This document shows, one piece after another, positions 45,426-54,249 of a stretch of 64,000 nucleotides of DNA (position 1 is its first letter; each line of letters opens with the position of its first letter). The position numbers and the translations under genes are program-made. The DNA is from Eutreptiella sp. 'Long Island Sound 2002'. Lineage: Eukaryota > Euglenozoa > Euglenophyceae > Eutreptiales > Eutreptiaceae. The DNA lies in the NCBI GenBank assembly GCA_964036045.1, contig OZ038379.1, forward strand, positions 19,501,017 through 19,565,016, read 5' to 3'. Below the pieces are notes generated by a model. The model saw only the letters and a list, made by a program, of their open reading frames with translations. It searched no databases and was not told the origin of the DNA.

Positions 45426-45983
45426 CTTCTTGGGTAGCGGATTTTTGGAAACGACCCACAGCTCAGTGAATCCCATCGAGTATTGCTGTGTGAGAGATCC
45501 CACAATAAAGCAAGCCACGCGAATTGTTGTCAACCCCTCGTTGTCGTGCAACTTTCGGAGACCATCCAACACTCCCAAGACGTCACAAGCCTCGCCAACA
45601 ATGAGAACAAGCGGCCCAGACACCAAATTGCGACTGACAACGGAATGGATGCCTTCCATATGTCCCTTTGGAACTTCAACAATGATCAGGCAATACGGCA
45701 TGTTGGCCACCGTAGAGTGCAGCGGAGTACCAGATGCCATCCCAGTGATATGCATGACCCCATCCAGGGACTTGCTGTCAGTCACCCCCGCCTCTGGGGC
45801 CTCAGACCCAATGTTCACGGTGATGAAGTTGACATCAGCAGCAATCTTGATCTCAGGGTTCACAAGGGGACGTTTAAGGGCATCACGGAGGGGAGCATAC
45901 GTGGGGTCACTCCAGATTGCAGCAGTTACGACATACTTCCAGGGGGGCCAGCAGTTCTGCTCAGACCACTTCCAAGTGTACGT
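45426..45983 (-). CDS. Element protein, exon B
   Basis: About 186 codons from a probable acceptor (GTCACCTTCAAG, 45,984) to donor CCCAAGAAG|GTATTA. It starts TYTWKWSEQNCWPPWKYVV and later has LVSGPLVLIVGEACDVLGVL and FTELWVVSKNPLPKK, an alternating beta/alpha pattern as in a Rossmann- or RNase H-like fold. No named motif can be assigned safely. The intron to exon A would be about 190 nt (45,984-46,173) using donor ACA|GTACAT. If that intron is not used, exon A simply ends at 46,060 and B is a separate frame. Confidence 0.55.
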
Positions 45984-46059
45984 CTTGAAGGTGACATGGC
46001 TCTTCGACAATAGACACTATTCACAATGGGCCCGTTCTGCAAGCGTTTTGCGACTGGGG

Positions 46060-46848
46060 TCAACCAAGTCGTTGTCCGGGTGGCAGAGATGATGTCCCCA
46101 CAGACGTGCAGCCTTCAGTTGCTTTGCCTTCTTTGTAATCATTGGCAGTGACACATTGCTGGAGCCCATGTACTGTGTAACCTCGCCTCAAAGCGTCCAC
46201 CGCTCGTGGGAACTCCCGGAAACTGGCTACTATGGTCTGTGCTGTTTGCGGGATGCGTTGGAGAAGATCGTCAAGTGTAGGGAAACCCGGGTACATAGCA
46301 ATCGCAGTTGTATGCAACACTGACATGGCAGTGATGTTTAGACAGCAATCAGGTCGTACCGGGTCACTGCAGTACCGTCTGCGATACCAGTTGTCAAACT
46401 GCACCACCACCTGCTTCCCTGCCATTGATTTCCAAATGGCGTTTGTTCTGGCATGTGCCTGTTGCCCCAAAGGCGGTAACCGGCCCGCAGCAAAACCTGC
46501 ATGTGACAATTGTCTCCGCATCCCCCTGGATGCACTTATCAGTGAGCCAACAGCCTTTTCCTCTGGCAGAGCCATCTTCCTACACAGTTGCATCATCGTG
46601 TACACCTGGCGTGCAAACACTCCATACCACCTTGGCCAAGGTGATTGCCCATGAGCTTTAGTCAACGTTGCCATACTGCGTTTGGTTCGCCGGTTGACCC
46701 TCATCTGTGCGCAGAACTCCACAAGCAGGGCTGCACCTGGTTCCTCATTGCGTAAAGCGGCATCCATAAGCTCCAGCAGTGTACCATACTTCGCTCCGCG
46801 TAAGAAGTCACGCAAGAGACGAAAGGGATCTGTTGCAGCACGGCTCAT
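46060..46848 (-). CDS. Element protein, exon A (candidate transposase core)
   Basis: From ATG 46,848 (the frame is open further upstream to an acceptor-like TTTTGTTTAG) the product has LLRDFLRGAKYGTLLELMD, a basic region (MRVNRRTKRSMATLTKAHG) and AGKQVVVQFDNWYRRRYCSD followed by CCLNITAMSVLHTTAIAM. A beta-strand ending in Asp followed by Asn is how DDE transposases often present a catalytic Asp, so this is a candidate catalytic segment; inference only. It is the first coding exon of the element, next to palindrome pairs 3 and 4. Either it ends at TGA 46,060 or splices near 46,174 to exon B. Confidence 0.55.
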   Translation of the reverse strand: MSRAATDPFRLLRDFLRGAKYGTLLELMDAALRNEEPGAALLVEFCAQMRVNRRTKRSMATLTKAHGQSPWPRWYGVFARQVYTMMQLCRKMALPEEKAVGSLISASRGMRRQLSHAGFAAGRLPPLGQQAHARTNAIWKSMAGKQVVVQFDNWYRRRYCSDPVRPDCCLNITAMSVLHTTAIAMYPGFPTLDDLLQRIPQTAQTIVASFREFPRAVDALRRGYTVHGLQQCVTANDYKEGKATEGCTSVGTSSLPPGQRLG

Positions 46849-46898
46849 CAACGGTGGAACAGAACCAGACTAAACAAAACGGTGAACAACAACGAAAC

Positions 46899-46916
46899 AA
46901 ACCTGCTCAGTGACCA
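46899..46916 (+). repeat. Inner 18-bp inverted repeat, right copy
   Basis: AAACCTGCTCAGTGACCA, about 50 bp upstream of the first ATG of the element gene; inverse copy at 44,499-44,516. Confidence 0.85.
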
Positions 46917-46932
46917 GACAATTGGTGGAGAG

Positions 46933-47008
46933 TGTCTGGAACCAGACACCGTTCAATAAAATGTGTATCTTAATCACGGAATTTCACCAAAATGTCTGGA
47001 ACCAGACA
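46933..47008. promoter_or_regulatory. Palindrome pair 3
   Basis: Perfect TGTCTGGAACCAGACA at 46,933-46,948 again at 46,993-47,008; spacing 60 bp. AATTTCACC lies in the spacer at 46,980. It is upstream of exon A. Confidence 0.85.
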
Positions 47009-47104
47009 CATTCTCCATATTATTGGGGTGTACAGAAGACGTTTGACACTTGCAACAGACACCCGGTGACCCCCCCCCCCTGAAAGGGTGTAAATTGTTT
47101 AGTT

Positions 47105-47182
47105 TGTCTGGAACCAGATACTGCGACCTCAAAAACTGGGTTTCACAGGGGTGGAATTTGAAAGAGTGTATGGTTCTAGACA
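47105..47182. promoter_or_regulatory. Palindrome pair 4
   Basis: TGTCTGGAACCAGATA at 47,105-47,120 and diverged TGTATGGTTCTAGACA at 47,167-47,182; spacing 62 bp. The spacer holds CACAGGGGTGGAATTT. Confidence 0.75.
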
Positions 47183-47436
47183 CTTTTCGAAATTCCAAGA
47201 GAAGGGTACATAGGTGGACAAAGACAACACAGCACAAAGCAAAACTTGTTCACTGAAGCGTAAAAATTGACCATGCGCAGTCACCTGGGTTTGTGTGCGT
47301 GGATATGAGAACCACAAAAACTGGCTGTCAAGCAGTCAAATTCAGGTACGCGTCTGAATGACTAAAAAACAGGCTATGAAATTTCCCACCGGCCGAAATG
47401 GCCCTTTTTGGGTGTTTTGGGCCGATTTACCGGGGT

Positions 47437-47457
47437 GGGCAACTTGGGCCGTCTAAG
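47437..47457 (-). repeat. Right terminal inverted repeat
   Basis: Inverse complement of 43,864-43,884 over 21 bp, followed outside by TTTTTGTGCC. Confidence 0.85.
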
Positions 47458-47469
47458 TTTTTGTGCCGC

Positions 47470-47702
47470 GCTTGTAGAGGGAATGAAGGACTCAGCCATG
47501 TTTGCGATTGTGCATTTTGTTCATAACAACACTGTACCACCCATTGAACCCCATGCTGTTTGTTTTGATGTGAATTTCAGCCATGACGAACACTGTAATC
47601 AAAGCCAGCTCCAAAGGGCAAGCATGTCCAATTGTTCAAGATGAGGCGGAAGGTTGGAAAGGGCTTCTATTCCAAGGCACTTGATGCCCTCGACAGCAAA
47701 TA
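47470..47702 (+). pseudogene. Paralogue of the 37.6-kb gene, interrupted by the element
   Basis: GTAGAGGGAATGAAGGACTC onward matches the minus strand at 38,330 and down: ATGTTTGCGATTGTGC, the acceptor-like TTTTGATGTGAATTTCAG, and a coding segment PKGKHVQLFKMRRKVGKGF ending at TAA, next to PKGKHFQLFKMRRQVGR in the intact gene. The acidic exon and most of the Lys-Pro exon are missing. Its 5' flank lies at 43,803-43,863, separated by the 3.6-kb element. It is therefore both deleted and disrupted. Confidence 0.65.
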
Positions 47703-48137
47703 AGGACGGGCAGAATGTTTGAAAAGGTGCTTGTGCGTTGTACCATGCTTTGTGTAAGGTTTGAGGCCTGTTCGTGCCTTGTGGTTAAGTGTGTCAGATA
47801 AGGTTGTGGGTTAGCTCGGTGACGCAACATGTGCCCTCCCCACGACGACGGTGATGCTGGCCCCGCTAGACCACTTCTCGACCCCCTTACTTTGCCAATC
47901 AGCAGCGCACCGGGCATGCAAGCGGACCCTCGATAGACAGGACTGTGCTCGAACTGTGGAGCCTCGTGACGCTTGTTCGGTGGATGAGAAATATGACCGT
48001 GGTGAATGTGGAGTGTTCATTGATCTAGAGCTGTAGTGGGATGGGACGGCAAAACTGCGGAGGTGCCTTCGGCGCCTCTACAAGGCTGGTTGGCGTGTGC
48101 CGGCACCATCACGTGCTCACAGAAAGCTATGACAGGG

Positions 48138-48260
48138 GGGGAGTGTTTGCCCTGCACGGTCCCTGCGCGCTACTTTTATGATGACTTTCCCAGATTGAGT
48201 CCCCAAGTTTACCATTACCATATGAAGCCCCCGAGTAGACCAATCGCTGCCTCTTGCCTA
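48138..48260 (+). repeat. Dispersed repeat matching 7,912-8,060
   Basis: Includes the GC-rich module (48,148-48,175), TACTTTTATGATGACTTTCC and ACCATTACCATATGAAGCCC, about 85-90 percent similar by eye to the earlier copy. Confidence 0.8.
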
Positions 48261-48376
48261 CCAAATGAAGCAACACACCAGCCATGCACAACATTGAACA
48301 AGAAAAGCATACGTGAATCACCTTCAAAACTTTGTTCTGCCAAATTTGTTCACTCGAATTGAACAAGCAACACTGT

Positions 48377-48553
48377 TCAATAAACAGTCTTCTGCCCACA
48401 GGTGTGCAGGTCAATGCATTCCACACAATAATTCAAATGACATTCACCACATTCTGTCATAGTGTGCTTTTGACAGCACAATGCACATATATCAACCTCC
48501 TCCCCAACATCATCTTGGTTGTCATCCTCAACGGTTGCTTCGGTGCTCTTCCA
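48377..48553 (-). CDS. Exon with acidic stretch and B-box-like zinc-binding motif
   Basis: The minus-strand frame WKSTEATVEDDNQDDVGEE continues into ICALCCQKHTMTECGECHL and NYCVECIDLHTCGQKTVY before TGA. Seven Cys and three His spaced C-x2-C, C-x2-C, C-x2-C resemble a B-box or other small zinc finger used in ubiquitin ligases and transcription regulators. The 5' boundary is not certain (an AAG acceptor at about 48,548 is possible). No other exon was identified. It could also be a module of a mobile-element protein. Confidence 0.5.
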   Translation of the reverse strand, partial: WKSTEATVEDDNQDDVGEEVDICALCCQKHTMTECGECHLNYCVECIDLHTCGQKTVY

Positions 48554-48610
48554 AACATGGGGGGGAACATGTTCCCACGGCCCTTACGGAGGGTAACGGA
48601 CCTACATGCA

Positions 48611-48700
48611 TGCAGTGCCTTGTCTAGGTGCGGGGTGGGCGTTGAACCATTGTTTTACTTGGACTTTTGGGACCGTGGCTGTGCTTGCGCAAGGGGTGTG
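48611..48700 (+). repeat. Third copy of the gene-family 5' flank, truncated
   Basis: GTGCCTTGTCTAGGTGCGGG, GGGTGGGCGTTGAACC and TTTTGGGACCGTGGC correspond to 43,803-43,845 and to 38,440-38,385 (minus). Soon after, two units of the 22-bp minisatellite appear. Confidence 0.7.
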
Positions 48701-48867
48701 GGGGGTTAGGGCATACTTGAATGGGTCTAGGGCAGACGCGAATGGGTCAAACACTATCGAATGGACATGCCCCAATCATTTACAAAGGGTGGGGGATGCA
48801 CCAAGCCACGACCATATGTAAAAGCAGCAGCACAGGCACATGAATATGCACAAGAGAAAAGAACCCC

Positions 48868-49665
48868 TTGTGTGACATTCCGTTTGGTCGTTGTTTCTTT
48901 ACGGGGCCCTGGACAGTCACCCGTTCTTCCCTTCGCATGTTGCGTCAGGTCGCTACTTTCTGTCGGCCGCTGCGGCTGGTACTCTTGCTGGTGTCGTCTC
49001 CGCATTTGCGGAGCCCAGTGGTTGGTGTGCTGGGGCTGTGCTGGATGTGGCATGATGTGCCGTTTGCGCGTCACAGGCACCCAGTAGTTGGTGTATTGAC
49101 GGTGTGCTTGTTGTTGTGGAGGGCGTTTGATTGTGTTTACTGTCTACACACCTCCGTCCTCAGGCCATCCACAACCTGCCTCGCTGTGTTTCTGTGTGGC
49201 CCAGGTGCCCTGTTCCTCAACGTGTTGTCCCGGCCGTCCACCACATACGCTCCCCTACTCCGTGGGTCGCGTGTGCACAGGACGCGTTCCTTGTTGGTTG
49301 CAGGTAGCTTGTGCTTCACAGGTGGCGTGCGCTCCATCATGGTTGACGCGGGTGGCATGCGCACCTGCATGGTGTCCCGAGTGATTTACGCTGCACGGTG
49401 GCCGCACCGCCATCCTTGGTTCTGCCCACCCCGGTTTTGTCGGAGGGCCCACCATTCCTTTCCACAGGGCGCCTCAGGGGCCCAAGCCGTGGCCCACTGG
49501 GTGCTGGATCCCCGGGGCGCAGACGAACAACGGCACTGTGCCGCAGGGGCCCCAGGGTTGGCTCCCTGGGTGCCTGATCCCCTGCGCACTGGTGGCTCCG
49601 CAGAACGCATCAGGGGCCCCAGTGGTGGCCCACTGGGTGCAGGGTCCCCCCCCTCGACATGACAA
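48868..49665 (+). repeat. Dispersed repeat P, copy 1 (longest)
   Basis: About 800 bp in three blocks. Block 1 (48,868-49,090) includes CCTGGACAGTCACCCGTT; block 2 (49,091-49,400) includes CCTCGCTGTGTTTCTGTGTG; block 3 (49,400-49,665) has internal repeats of GTGGCCCACTGGGTGC. Block 1 recurs at 28,979-29,290 (minus) and 57,414-57,640 (plus); blocks 2-3 recur at 56,755-57,300 (minus). Confidence 0.8.
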
Positions 49666-49959
49666 AAGCGTGTCTGAGACTCGTTGTATGGGGCCTTGAA
49701 GAGCCATGTGTCATTCACTCATTTGCGCGTGCTGCTGTTGCTCTGGTCTTCAACAGTGCTTCGACTCCTGCCAGTGCCGATGGTTGGTGGTGGTGGTGCT
49801 ACTAATGCAGGCGTGCCTCTTCCGCGCCCAAACACCTGAATGCCCTAAGTTTATCGTGCCACACAAATACCCTCCTCCCTCTAACTTACCCCAGAGGACC
49901 CACCCCGCATAACACTTTGCACACAGCCCAACCGCACAGACATCCCGCACTGTACACCA

Positions 49960-50250
49960 TACGGCGGCGCACGGTGGTGTGGGGCGCGTGGTGTGTGATA
50001 TTGTGTGACGAGGCGTGTCTTGTGCGGTGCATTGTGTCTGGTGTGTGATGGTGTATTGTGGCGTGTATGGCGCAGCGCGTGCGGTGGTGTGTGCTGTGTG
50101 GTGTACGGTGTGCCGTGCCTGGGGCATGGGGTGTGCTGTATGGGGCATGGTGTGTGGACATCGTGCACACTGCATACCACACCGCACAATCCATGGCGGT
50201 CACTCCCACACAGCATCCCAAATAACACCACACACCATTCACCACACACC
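49960..50250 (+). repeat. GT/GTGTG-rich low-complexity tract
   Basis: Dominated by GTGTGGTGTGTG and CACACCACAC-like words, just downstream of the coiled-coil exon donor at 50,273. It lies in an intron or 3' region of that gene. Confidence 0.6.
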
Positions 50251-50273
50251 GCAGCACAGCACACCACCCACAC

Positions 50274-50819
50274 CTTGTATTTCTCCAATTCCTCCTTCAA
50301 CGCCACGAGCTCTGTCCGGAGCCGCGCCCCCTCAGCCTTCAACTCCCCGCACCTGGACCCACTCTCCTGCCGCCCACGCAAGCCCCATGCCACCCACCAG
50401 ACGAAGTGCTCTTGCCACAGCTGCGCCACCACGACCAACTCCTCTGCCTCCAGCGCCGCCCTCGCGGCCTCCTCCTGCACGACCGACTGGGAGCGCGCCA
50501 GACTCTGCGAGTGCCCCTGCACACGCTGCAGGTCGCGTGCACTGGCCTCGCGCTCCGCAACGGCCGCCGCGAGCGAGCCCTGGACCACCTGCAGGTCGCG
50601 GGCGTGCGCCTCACGGTCCGCAAGGGCCGTCGCGTGCGCCGCTTGCAGTGCGGCGCGCATTGCATCCGCCTGGGCCTGCAGGGCTGCGAGGGAGACGCGG
50701 GCGGCGTCGTGGAGGGTGTGGGTGTCCTGCAGCTCGGTGCAGGTGAGGGCGTGCTGGGTCTGCAGCGTCTTGTGCTCCTTTTGGAGGAGGCGATGCGCGG
50801 CGCGGAGCTTGCCGGTCGT
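50274..50819 (-). CDS. Long coiled-coil exon (third visible)
   Basis: Acceptor CGCGCTCACAG and donor AAATACAAG|GTGTGG enclose 182 codons in phase 0. The peptide is Ala/Leu/Gln/Glu-rich with clear heptads: LRAAHRLLQKEHKTLQTQ, VSLAALQAQADAMRAAL, RTELVALKEELEKYK. A 26-residue Trp-rich break (HFVWWVAWGLRG) may be an unremoved 66-nt intron (GTGGCA..GTCCAG), which would restore the heptads and keep the phase. Very GC-rich. Probably part of a cytoskeletal, ciliary or Golgi coiled-coil protein together with 51,572 and 53,230. Confidence 0.65.
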
Positions 50820-51571
50820 CTGTGAGCGCGTGCGGTCCCGGGGGTAGACGGGGACGCCGGGCAACGACGAGGAGGACGGAGGCAGTGGTGGGCGGGGGTT
50901 GAGGAATGAGGAGTGCCGGAGGGGGGCGGCTGCACGGTCTCTCAGTATCTTCTTCACTGCCTCGCCGGGCTCCCCCGCCGTATCGCGCATGCACAGGAAT
51001 TGGGGGGGGCGGGGGTCTCTTGGCTTCTGACACGACTCCGTCCGTGACGCAAAACATGGACCGAGGGCCTTTACACGGCGGGGCTGGAGGGGCGGGGCTG
51101 GGAGAGGGCCCCAACACGTGTCCCTCACAACGCCAGTTCGCGCTGGTCATTTGGAAGTACAGAGGTACGGAATGGGGGCACAAAAAAAATCATCCGTGCG
51201 GGGGGAGGGGGGGGGATGCTCATGCGGGCGGAAGACACTGCGACATGGCCCCTGCCGCATCGGGTCACACACACACACAAGCCTTATCACCCCGACAACG
51301 CGGGATGGGCACGCACGCAGCCGGGACGTTCTTCTGGGAGGTCGCCATCGACCTTCCCACGTCTTTGGCGCCGGTAGTCCATGTTGGGCGCGGACCGGGG
51401 CACCTGGGCACGGGGGGGGGGGGGGGGGTTGCGAACCCCCCGACTGCGGAACTGCCCCCCGGTGTATCGGACAACACTGAAATCAAGTCACATTCCCATG
51501 CCACATCAGATGCCACGGTCTCGGGGCGTGCACCAGCCGCTGCGGCGATGGCCCCGGAGGGGACTGCCCAC

Positions 51572-51781
51572 CTCATCGACTCCTGCAGTCGCAGGCTTCG
51601 GGACCTCGGGTTTTTGCTTCAGCGCGGCACACTCCGCCTCAAGAGCACGGCAACGCGCTTCCAATTCAGCGCAACGGTCCTCAACGTCGAGTTTCTGTCG
51701 CAGGTCCTTGCGCACTTGCTCCAGCTCCTGCCGCGCGTTGTTGAGCTGCTGATCGGCTGCAGCGGCCTCCATCTGCGCCGT
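51572..51781 (-). CDS. Coiled-coil exon (second visible)
   Basis: Acceptor CCATCTACACAG and donor GATGAG|GTGGGC enclose exactly 70 codons, phase 0. The peptide includes ADQQLNNARQELEQVRKDL and CAELEARCRALEAECAAL with regular heptads, then a Pro-rich tail. The first codon after CAG is ACG, as in the neighbouring exons. Confidence 0.65.
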
Positions 51782-51784
51782 CTG

Positions 51785-53225
51785 TGTAGATGGGCTTGAG
51801 GCGGAGGTGCAGAAGGGGACATGCAAACACACGCAGACCCGGAGGTGGCAGGGGCCCAGTGGGGGGGTGCCGAGGGGATGCGGAGGGTGTATCTGTGGAC
51901 CCCAACCCCTGCGGAGGGGGGGGGGGGGGGGCTTGGGTCAAGGCAGGCGTCCGAAGAGGGGGGGGGGGGGGCATTCCATGACTCCGTTGGGGGGGGGGGG
52001 GGTGTAACAGAGTCCGCCAGCTTCTGGACCCACCCCAATGAGACAAGATCCCTTCAGACTGCGGAGGGGTCACGGGGGCGGGGGGTCAGGGAGGGGGGAT
52101 GTGTGAAGAACGGGGGGTGGGGGGCCCAGAGGGCAGCGGGGGTTAAATGTTTTTTCAGGGAGGACAACAATGGGGCGCTGAAATCTGGGGATCGCCCGGG
52201 CACTTATCTCCCGGTGCCTGTACCAGGTCCTTCCCAACTGCTCCGAGCCCCGCCTGTGTCTGAGATGACGTGTATGCCTGTGTGCGTGCGGAGGTTCAAC
52301 AGGCCTACATTCCCACCACCGCTGCAAACCATGAGTTCTGTGCTGGGCCCTGCAGGGGGGACAGCCCTGACGGGCAGACCATCGCCATATGCACAGGGGC
52401 TGCCAACACACCACGCCCCTGTCCCTTCAGCCTCACCGCAGAGCACCAACACACACGCGTGTGCCCTACCTCCCCAGAAACCAGCCCCATACATCCCTGA
52501 GGAGACGGGAGGGGGGGGGCTGAGAAGAAAACAAAATGGCCCCCCCTCAGGCTCCCGTGTGTGTGTGCATTTGTGTGTCCAACTCTGCCTCAGGTACACC
52601 GCTACCCCCCCCCCCCCCACTTGTGCTGCTTCTCCTGGGGCCTCGAATAGCTTTCTGCGCCCGTGCTTTTGCCTCCACCTGTGCCTATCCTCCAGCGATT
52701 TGAAGCTTCGGCACAGATGCGAGGGAGCCTGACGCCCCGAGAGGGGGGGGGGGGGGGGCATGTCGGGCCGGACGCCCCCCCCTCGGCAGCCCACACCCCC
52801 CTAAGCGATGGGGGACAGCAGCAAATGGGAACGGGAACGGTAACTCGCGCTGGGCATCCAACACGGCCCACATGGCTGTGGTGAGGGCCCTTGGGTTCAT
52901 GGAGCTGATGATCTTACGGGATACGGGACTTTCTTCAGGGGCATTGATCAGAGTTGTGGTCCCTTGCCAAGGTGTGCCGAGGTCCAAAAACAAATAGTAT
53001 TCATGCCAAAGATTGCTTCTGCCGAACCGAAGTTTGCCAGTGCCGAAGCATTCCCCTGTCAAAGTAGGCCATTGCATCGTGCAGCCCAAGTATTCCCCTG
53101 CATTGATTTCCTCACACATCGGAGAGGGCCCCACACTGGCACCTCATCATAGAGCCCGCGTTACGCCCTGCAACCGAACATTCTTTTTTTTGCTTCACAG
53201 GTCTGCCGCGCAGAAGGGCACGCGC
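51785..53225. other. Intron-like region with many G-runs
   Basis: Plus-strand G-runs at 51,918, 51,960, 51,991, 52,511 and 52,746 and a C-run at 52,606. A minus frame at 52,685-53,134 is open for 149 codons, but lies between coiled-coil exons and has no splice support. Confidence 0.45.
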
Positions 53226-53229
53226 ATAC

Positions 53230-53481
53230 CACCAGCTCTTGTCGCATGCCCGCAACCGTGGCCTCCAACTCCGCCAGTTTCCCTCGCATCTTCTCACAGT
53301 CAGCCTCCAAATGCGCGTTCTCACGCTCCAATTCCCTCTGTAAAGCCTCCAGCTGCTCGCGATCTGCTCGCAGTTCCTGGCACTCCCCTTCGGCAGCGTC
53401 CGTGCGCTGCCGAAGCGCTCTTAATTGCACCTCCATTTCCTGGATATGGTTCGTTTGACGCTGCAGAACATCTTCCGTCGT
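53230..53481 (-). CDS. Coiled-coil exon (first visible)
   Basis: Acceptor CCTCAACGTGCAG and donor GCTGGTG|GTATGC enclose 84 codons, phase 0, starting ACG. The peptide has NHIQEMEVQLRALRQRTD, RADREQLEALQRELEREN and KMRGKLAELEATVAGMRQEL: a strong coiled coil. The frame is open upstream to an ATG at 53,538, only about 100 bp after the U2 gene, so this could instead be the first coding exon. Confidence 0.65.
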
Positions 53482-53634
53482 CTGCACGTTGAGGCAGGGT
53501 GTTGCAAGGGTGGGCGCCACAGACGGGGAACACGGCATCGAAGAGCCCGTTTGGCTTGTCCGGAAAAAGAGCTAGAACTGTCGCCTCAGAAAGGAGGGGG
53601 GGCGGGCACAGAGTCACTTTCCGAAGATCCCAAA

Positions 53635-53827
53635 GGGTGAGCCACACCTGCCGGTAGTGCAATAGCAGGGCGACTCGTGTCATGAGACTCAGCAAGCTGA
53701 GGGGGACCCCATGACCCCGGTTACAAATTAGTTTAACTTCTTTATCCAGCAGTGCTGGATATATCAGAAATTAAGCTGACAAGAACAGATACTACACTTG
53801 ATCTTAGCCAAAAGGCCGAGAAGGTAT
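53635..53827 (-). ncRNA. U2 spliceosomal snRNA
   Basis: U2 pairs with the intron branch site. The minus strand begins ATACCTTCTCGGCC, as in plant U2, and keeps CCTTTTGGCTAAGATCAAG and the branch-pairing GTAGTA (53,795-53,790). Stem-loop IIa is TGTCAGCTTAATTTCTGATA, IIb TATCCAGCACTGCTGGATA, and stem IV GCCCTGCTATTGCACTACC closing with GGCAGG; the 3' end is near ACCC (53,635). Length about 193 nt. The Sm site reads AATTTGT rather than the usual ATTTTTG. Ends are set by alignment from memory to the conserved structure. Confidence 0.95.
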
Positions 53828-54000
53828 GCGTATGCATACGTGCTTTGGGCGCCAATGATCTATCCACGTCCAGTTCATACATGTGGTCTTCACTGGCCGT
53901 GTCTTGTCGTCCTTTTCAATAGGAGTAGGAGAGGGAATCCTTAAAACATCCAACTTAGCATCTCTAAAGGATCGATAGCATCTCTAAAGGATAGGCTCAC

Positions 54001-54210
54001 ACGAAGAAGCTCCAAAAAAAAACAATGTCAGTGGTGCGACCCGCACAGATCAGCATATCCATCTGCTCTTGATGCTCAAGATACCCACCATGCTCCAAAA
54101 AAAAACAATGTCAGTCGCACGAAGAAGCTCCAAAAAAAACAATGTCAGTGGTGCGACCCGCACAGGTCAGCATATCTATCTGGTCTTGATGCTCAAGATA
54201 CCCACCATGT
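54001..54210 (+). repeat. 118-bp tandem duplication between U2 and tRNA
   Basis: GAAGAAGCTCCAAAAAAA, CAATGTCAGTGGTGCGACCC and GATGCTCAAGATACCCACC occur at 54,003-54,091 and 54,121-54,208, with an extra short copy of CTCCAAAAAAAAACAATG at 54,093. Confidence 0.85.
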
Positions 54211-54241
54211 TGGAGCATGCGAGACCAGGTGTTAAAACAAA

Positions 54242-54246
54242 TAAAA
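54242..54246 (-). terminator. RNA polymerase III terminator of the tRNA gene
   Basis: On the minus strand a TTTTT run begins 4 nt after the tRNA discriminator base. Confidence 0.7.
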
Positions 54247-54249
54247 ATA

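Larger units (their letters stand above)
43864..47457 (-). mobile_element. 3.6-kb DNA transposon-like element, unrecognised family
   Basis: Ends are 21-bp perfect terminal inverted repeats starting CTTAGACGGCCCAAG (43,864-43,884 and 47,437-47,457). Both are flanked outside by TTTTT, a possible 5-bp target duplication. An 18-bp inverted repeat (44,499-44,516 and 46,899-46,916) brackets the coding part. Three minus-strand exons (46,848-44,710) with intact-looking reading frames and GT-AG introns lie inside. Four pairs of a 16-bp palindrome are outside coding sequence. The box ACAGGGGTGRAATTT occurs near both ends (43,948 and 47,145). Flanks match an uninterrupted paralogue at 38.3-38.4 kb, so insertion is supported independently. 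I know no superfamily with this layout. Confidence 0.8.

Noticed and set aside
49881-51128. 415-codon minus-strand open frame taken whole
   Set aside because: Only the part between acceptor 50,820 and donor 50,273 is coiled-coil; the ends are GT-rich or Pro-rich intron sequence.
52685-53134. 149-codon minus-strand open frame between coiled-coil exons
   Set aside because: Protein-like in places, but no acceptor or donor supports it and it falls in a probable intron.
54001-54210. Additional small RNA genes in the duplicated spacer
   Set aside because: The repeated A-run and CTGACATTG words do not form box C/D or U6-like structures I can defend.
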